IMG/VR virus record: IMGVR_UViG_3300043395_002142
Location: 1 to 41,726 of that record
Reading direction: 5' to 3' (one strand)
Length of the DNA: 41,726 bases
From: a virus
Shown here: in pieces, positions 38,211 through 41,726 of the stretch
How positions within the stretch are numbered: position 1 is the first letter of the stretch
Layout of the letters: each line of letters starts with the position of its first letter
Translations under genes and position numbers: made by a program
The notes under the pieces: model-generated
Told to the model about the DNA's origin: nothing
What the model saw: only the letters and a program-made list of their open reading frames with translations
Database searches by the model: none

Positions 38211-39554
38211 TCAGGAGGCCGATTCGTCGTTAATGCCAGTGATGAGCAAGTTTTGGTTCGGTTCCGGGGTGAAGATGTACTCATCGGCGTAGGATTTGAA
38301 TTGGTAACCTGCTTGATTTTCAAGCGGTCTTATCAAATCGCCGTTATCGTCCATCCCTGGTACTTGAAACCCAACTTGAGCCGACCCCGATCTTTTCCAA
38401 GTATCAGTCCGAAGCGCAAATGCGTAGCCCTCTTTCATGCAACGGTGCGCTTTAATTGTGAGTTTTCCGGTTTGGGTATAATACTCAATGTCCCGGAAAC
38501 CATTTTGCGCTTGACTTGGGCTGTAAGACTTGTCGTACACGCGAAGACCTGCTTCGGTGTTCGACAGCGTAGACCAGCTGCGCGGGTTAACGTATACATT
38601 AACGTCCCCTTCAAGTCCACCGCCATTTACTGCATCGGCAAGAGCGTCTTGGAGGCGAGGCAAGGTCAGCTTAACGCCAGTGGAGGCACCATTGCTGATA
38701 TCGGCCACGTTACCCTTAAATAGCGGGAATTGCTGGCTGTTGACGCCGAACAAGGTACCGCTGTTTGCCAAGATTGCATGAATGCCGATCATCTCGCCAG
38801 CGCCTTCCTGGCCGTCAAAGCACAGACGGACAGAGCCAGAGCCAGACACGGCGCTAGGAGCGACAGGCACAAAGTCGACAGTAATATAGCCGTAGCGAGA
38901 GTTGTAACCAGTTAGCTTACCAGAGGCCAAGATTGCGCCAGTGGAGCTAACTTGTTTCACTTTCACGCCGATCATACCAACCCAGAAGCCAGCGGCAAAT
39001 TCGCCGGGAGCCATCAAGATTGCTTTAGAGGCAGAGCTCACGCCGTTGGTGAAAGCGATACCGTTGAGCGTACCAGATCCGTTAGTGAAAGAAGCGCCGC
39101 GATAGGTGCCGCTGTAGTAGGAAACATAGCCGAGAAGGCTCGGAGATTGTCCCCACATTCTAAAGATTTCTAGGAATTTGTTGTGTGATTTCAGGTTGTT
39201 ACGGGTTATGAACTTGGTAGCGCGAAAGAACGCTTGTTCATCACCAAGCGACCTGGAAATGGTTGCGAAAGGAAGAATGGAGGGAAGGATTGACACGTAA
39301 GGAATGACAAGAGTTTGCTTAACCGCGCCAGCGATAGCGGGGTTAATCTCGAAAGCCTCTTGCCCAGAGCCGCCTAGGGTAATCCCGACCTCTGCGCCAA
39401 GCACAACGTCCTCGACGAATTGAGCACCGACTCTCTGGCCTTCTGCCCAACCGATGTCCATCCCCAAAAGTTGATCTTCGGGAACGAGGTCATACATATC
39501 GCCGTATACGTTTTTGAATAGCTCGATTACCTGATTATTAGAAACGGAAGCCAT
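38211..39554 (-). CDS. probable major capsid protein (copy B)
   Basis: This is a 447-residue homologue of the capsid at 1004-2347, with the same length and only about 22 replacements by eye, for instance in the loops around residues 180-215 (FTNGVSSASKAIL, KQVSSTGAILAS). Codons differ far more than residues, showing long separation under purifying selection. AGGAG lies eight bases before the ATG at 39554, which confirms the start chosen in copy A. Neighbours and order match copy A. It is followed by a hairpin terminator. Confidence 0.72.
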   Translation of the reverse strand: MASVSNNQVIELFKNVYGDMYDLVPEDQLLGMDIGWAEGQRVGAQFVEDVVLGAEVGITLGGSGQEAFEINPAIAGAVKQTLVIPYVSILPSILPFATISRSLGDEQAFFRATKFITRNNLKSHNKFLEIFRMWGQSPSLLGYVSYYSGTYRGASFTNGSGTLNGIAFTNGVSSASKAILMAPGEFAAGFWVGMIGVKVKQVSSTGAILASGKLTGYNSRYGYITVDFVPVAPSAVSGSGSVRLCFDGQEGAGEMIGIHAILANSGTLFGVNSQQFPLFKGNVADISNGASTGVKLTLPRLQDALADAVNGGGLEGDVNVYVNPRSWSTLSNTEAGLRVYDKSYSPSQAQNGFRDIEYYTQTGKLTIKAHRCMKEGYAFALRTDTWKRSGSAQVGFQVPGMDDNGDLIRPLENQAGYQFKSYADEYIFTPEPNQNLLITGINDESAS

Positions 39555-39581
39555 ATAAAAATCTCCTAGTGTTTAATCAAA

Positions 39582-40070
39582 TTACTTTGCGATCCAGCAA
39601 AAGCGAACTTCGAGGAGGCCGCTGGTAAGAGCGTCAAGGCCGCTAAGGACAAAACGTCCAGCCAAGTTGCCTTGAGCGCCGAGAGCGCCTTCACAAGCCA
39701 AGGTGGAAGCAGTCAAACCTTCTGCAACGTCAGCACACTCGGCAACGGTTGCGCCGTTAGAGCCGCTGTAAACTTTTGCAGAGACAGAAAGAAGTTTTTT
39801 CGCTTGGCCGTTCATGTTGACGATAACAGCGTAGGCATCGGTGCCCATCGCGGTTGCGTCAAATGCAGCGACGAGAAATTCACTGGACGTGCCGAGAAAG
39901 CTATCGATAACGGCTTGGGAAGCGACGGCATCGAAGCTTGTCAGGTGTGCAGTGTTGGCAACCACTGGCGATACGGCTTTCGCGCCAGTGATTTTCCATT
40001 GTAGTACCAACTCATTTGGTACGACTTTTCCCAACTGATCGTTGTAATAAAACAGACTAGAAACGGCCAT
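39582..40070 (-). CDS. small head protein, possible decoration protein (copy B)
   Basis: This 162-residue homologue of the copy A protein at 2375-2863 has scattered substitutions (for example LQWKITGAKAVSPVV against LQFKITGAKASSPIV). Equal length and conserved place between scaffold and capsid support a real virion gene. No diagnostic domain was recognised, so the decoration role is inferred from context. Confidence 0.6.
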   Translation of the reverse strand: MAVSSLFYYNDQLGKVVPNELVLQWKITGAKAVSPVVANTAHLTSFDAVASQAVIDSFLGTSSEFLVAAFDATAMGTDAYAVIVNMNGQAKKLLSVSAKVYSGSNGATVAECADVAEGLTASTLACEGALGAQGNLAGRFVLSGLDALTSGLLEVRFCWIAK

Positions 40071-40072
40071 GA

Positions 40073-40951
40073 TTAACCTCGACGTTTAAATTTATTTTCC
40101 ATTTCAGCAAATTTCTTTTCGATTGTCATCGGCGCGTCATCCTTGCGAGCCACAGACTGCGCGGGTTTAGACCTTGCCGATGTCCTGGTATCTAGCACCC
40201 TGTCTACTTTTGCTTTCATCAGACTATCGACGAGAGACTTGGGCAAAATGGACATAGCCTCCTCTGGCGAGAGGTCTGCTAGGTATGCGCCAATGTCTTC
40301 AGTGACCGACTTAGTAGCGTACTTGAGCGCTTCCTTAGCGGGGATTCTTTCGCCCTTAGCCTTTAAGTTCGCTTCAATCTGCTCAATAATGCGTAGCGCT
40401 AGTCTGGGATTGGCTTTCTTTCCTGCCTCTTTCAAAGCGTCAGAAATCTCAGCGTCCAATTCGGCCACGGCTTGAGCCGCCAACTGTTCTTGTCGCGTCC
40501 TGGTTTCTCGTTCCTCGATGTCCTTCATCTTGCGCTCTAGCTCCTCACGGCGTTTCCGCTCGCTTAGTAGCTCCTTGCGCTCTTCAGGTAGCTCGTCGTA
40601 CTCCATTTGTTCGATGAGATAATTCTCAAACATCTGGCGAGCCTTTTGCGGCCCTAACTTATCGACCAAAAACTTAACGTCCCCTTTCTCAAGGGCTTGG
40701 TTAACGCTTTGGGCTTCATTTGCTAGTCGAGCTGCTTCCTGATACCGCCGTGTACTTTCTTTCGCATTTTGGTAGTCCCTTATGAGCTCGTCATAGGACA
40801 CCTCCCGCTCTTGCCCGCCAAACTTAACTTTGTGTTTGGCTTGCTTCCACGGCTCTTGTTGCTCCGCTGGAACGGTCGCCTTTTGCTCTGGCGCTTGGTT
40901 TTGCGGAGTTGTCGGTTGCGGGGATTGGCCCCCGCTTACACTGGTTTCCAT
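40073..40951 (-). CDS. scaffolding-like protein (copy B)
   Basis: This 292-residue homologue of the copy A scaffold is seven residues longer. The difference is mainly in the Gln/Pro-rich N-terminus (QSPQPTTPQNQAPEQKATVP), as expected of a disordered segment. The charged helical body and the basic end KFAEMENKFKRRG are kept. Its ribosome site follows the conserved leader at 40962-40986. The role is to shape the procapsid, as for copy A. Confidence 0.75.
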   Translation of the reverse strand: METSVSGGQSPQPTTPQNQAPEQKATVPAEQQEPWKQAKHKVKFGGQEREVSYDELIRDYQNAKESTRRYQEAARLANEAQSVNQALEKGDVKFLVDKLGPQKARQMFENYLIEQMEYDELPEERKELLSERKRREELERKMKDIEERETRTRQEQLAAQAVAELDAEISDALKEAGKKANPRLALRIIEQIEANLKAKGERIPAKEALKYATKSVTEDIGAYLADLSPEEAMSILPKSLVDSLMKAKVDRVLDTRTSARSKPAQSVARKDDAPMTIEKKFAEMENKFKRRG

Positions 40952-40961
40952 CGTATCCCCT

Positions 40962-41022
40962 TGGTAGTCTTTCGACGCCGATTTTATGTCCGAATTATCG
41001 CACCGTTAAAATAATAAAACAA
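40962..41022 (-). promoter_or_regulatory. promoter and conserved leader before the scaffold gene (copy B)
   Basis: On the minus strand, -35 TTGTTT (41022-41017), a 17-base spacer and -10 GATAAT (40999-40994) with an upstream TG correspond base for base in spacing to copy A. The 25-base block 40962-40986 is identical in both. Spacer and flanks differ, so the retained elements are likely functional. Confidence 0.7.
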
Positions 41023-41401
41023 GATCGACAGGCAGGAGCTCCGAAGATGATGGAGGATTGCCAGCCGCATCACAGAATCTAAGTTGAATCGTCAAACGAT
41101 TGTTGCGATCATAGTACCATGACGTACATGAGACACCATAGACTTGTGATTGTACACGTGTGACGAGGATACCCACCACTGTTTTGGCCGAGACAATCAC
41201 CTGTGGCGTGGCGTGTTTCAGTGTCACTGTCCTAGCTTCGCCTGCAAAGTTGTCGGCAAACGTGAGGCCGCTTCTCAAATTTCTCACAGTTTGCTCTACG
41301 AATTGCGCCATGTACTCAAAAAACTCGGGTATCTGTTTGCCGGTGTCAGTCTTGTTGATCCGCGCCGTATCTAACAAGCGCGTAATTGTAAACTTTGCCA
41401 T
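41006..41401 (-). CDS. conserved protein of unknown function between terminase and scaffold (copy B)
   Basis: The protein has 131 residues from ATG at 41401, one base after the terminase stop; the longer frame to 41461 would lie inside the terminase gene. It matches the copy A protein, with MAKFTITRLLDTARI at the start, FVEQTVRNLRSGLTF in the middle and LLPVDLVLLF at the end. The conserved ends and centre with a variable loop (PSSSE against PTDDL region) mark a folded domain. The function remains unknown. Confidence 0.6.
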   Translation of the reverse strand: MAKFTITRLLDTARINKTDTGKQIPEFFEYMAQFVEQTVRNLRSGLTFADNFAGEARTVTLKHATPQVIVSAKTVVGILVTRVQSQVYGVSCTSWYYDRNNRLTIQLRFCDAAGNPPSSSELLPVDLVLLF

Positions 41402-41402
41402 T

Positions 41403-41726
41403 TTATCCCCCAAATTTTTTAGGGCCGCTTCCGAATTGCTTAGGCACCACGTTGAGCTCACTCTTGGCTGGCGTATGCCAGTATCTGTCTTTGCTGATTA
41501 ACTGTGGTGGGTATGGATTGCTGCGATTAAGCCCTCTGACAGCATACATGAGAGCCGCTATGGCATCACAGTGTCCAAGTGTACTGGTCCTTTCAAAGTC
41601 TGTGTGCTGTTTATTAAAAGTACCCGACTGGCACGTCGTAATGGTTAGCTTGCAATGTGGAAGGATGCGAATCTTGTCTTGTGTGAATCTGTTTGCGAGC
41701 CCATTTATGCTTGCTTCCCAATCGCT
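41403..41726 (-). CDS. terL: terminase large subunit, C-terminal part (copy B)
   Basis: The frame is open from the window edge and covers the last 107 residues of a homologue of the large terminase at 4176-5582. It begins SDWEASINGLANR, contains the nuclease-end helix GHCDAIAALMYAVRGLNR with its metal-binding Asp, and ends PKKFGG. The last 30 residues differ most from copy A. The gene is cut by the window edge, not broken. Confidence 0.85.
   Translation of the reverse strand, partial: SDWEASINGLANRFTQDKIRILPHCKLTITTCQSGTFNKQHTDFERTSTLGHCDAIAALMYAVRGLNRSNPYPPQLISKDRYWHTPAKSELNVVPKQFGSGPKKFGG

Noticed and set aside
37366-41726. Recent tandem duplication of the head module
   Set aside because: DNA divergence is large and mostly synonymous, and identity drops sharply at base 128, which does not fit a recent copy.

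Overview
The window is tailed-phage DNA, most probably from a short-tailed (podovirus-like) phage of a Gram-negative bacterium. The evidence is a terminase pair, scaffold, capsid, portal, adaptor and hub-like proteins, four large ejection-type proteins, many fibre genes, and no tape-measure, sheath or tube gene. No host gene, integrase, DNA polymerase or RNA polymerase was recognised. Ribosome sites are Shine-Dalgarno type and genes are packed with 1-14 base overlaps, many of them ATGA or TAATG. The host cannot be named from the sequence.

The key to the layout is an exact 127-base repeat. Bases 1-127 equal 37239-37365, and identity stops abruptly on the next base. Joining base 1 to base 37238 keeps the large fibre gene in frame, so bases 1-37238 read as one circular (permuted or terminally redundant) phage map, called copy A here. 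Bases 37366-41726 are a second, diverged copy (copy B) of the fibre start, capsid, head protein, scaffold, 131-aa gene and terminase end. The capsid proteins differ at about 22 of 447 residues. I read this as a contig that closed on itself through a 127-mer and then ran into a related phage. A true tandem or recombinant is the alternative.

On the circular map, a leftward (minus) late block of about 29.6 kb starts at the small terminase (6348). It runs through two small genes, the large terminase, a 131-aa protein, scaffold, head protein and capsid into the fibre, crosses base 1/37238, and continues with tail proteins, a secreted CAP protein, adaptor, hub, portal and four ejection proteins. 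It ends with small structural proteins, a collagen-like fibre, another fibre and four small genes with membrane segments, stopping at 13990 against recT. A promoter and leader conserved in A and B precede the scaffold gene. A terminator lies between capsid and fibre in both copies.

A short rightward block (6430-7326) carries a Dps-like ferritin and two unknown genes. A leftward block (10906-7454) starts with an O-like replication protein whose gene contains iteron-like repeats, a candidate origin. A helicase-loader-like protein, a RuvC-like resolvase and a chain of very small overlapping genes follow. A rightward block (11199-14019) has tRNA-Asn, a secreted CAP protein, an M15 peptidase endolysin, a ribbon-helix-helix regulator, a Gp157-like protein and RecT. 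Together these suggest lambda-style initiation plus RecT/RuvC recombination, lysis by a peptidase endolysin, and an unusually rich fibre set for host attachment.
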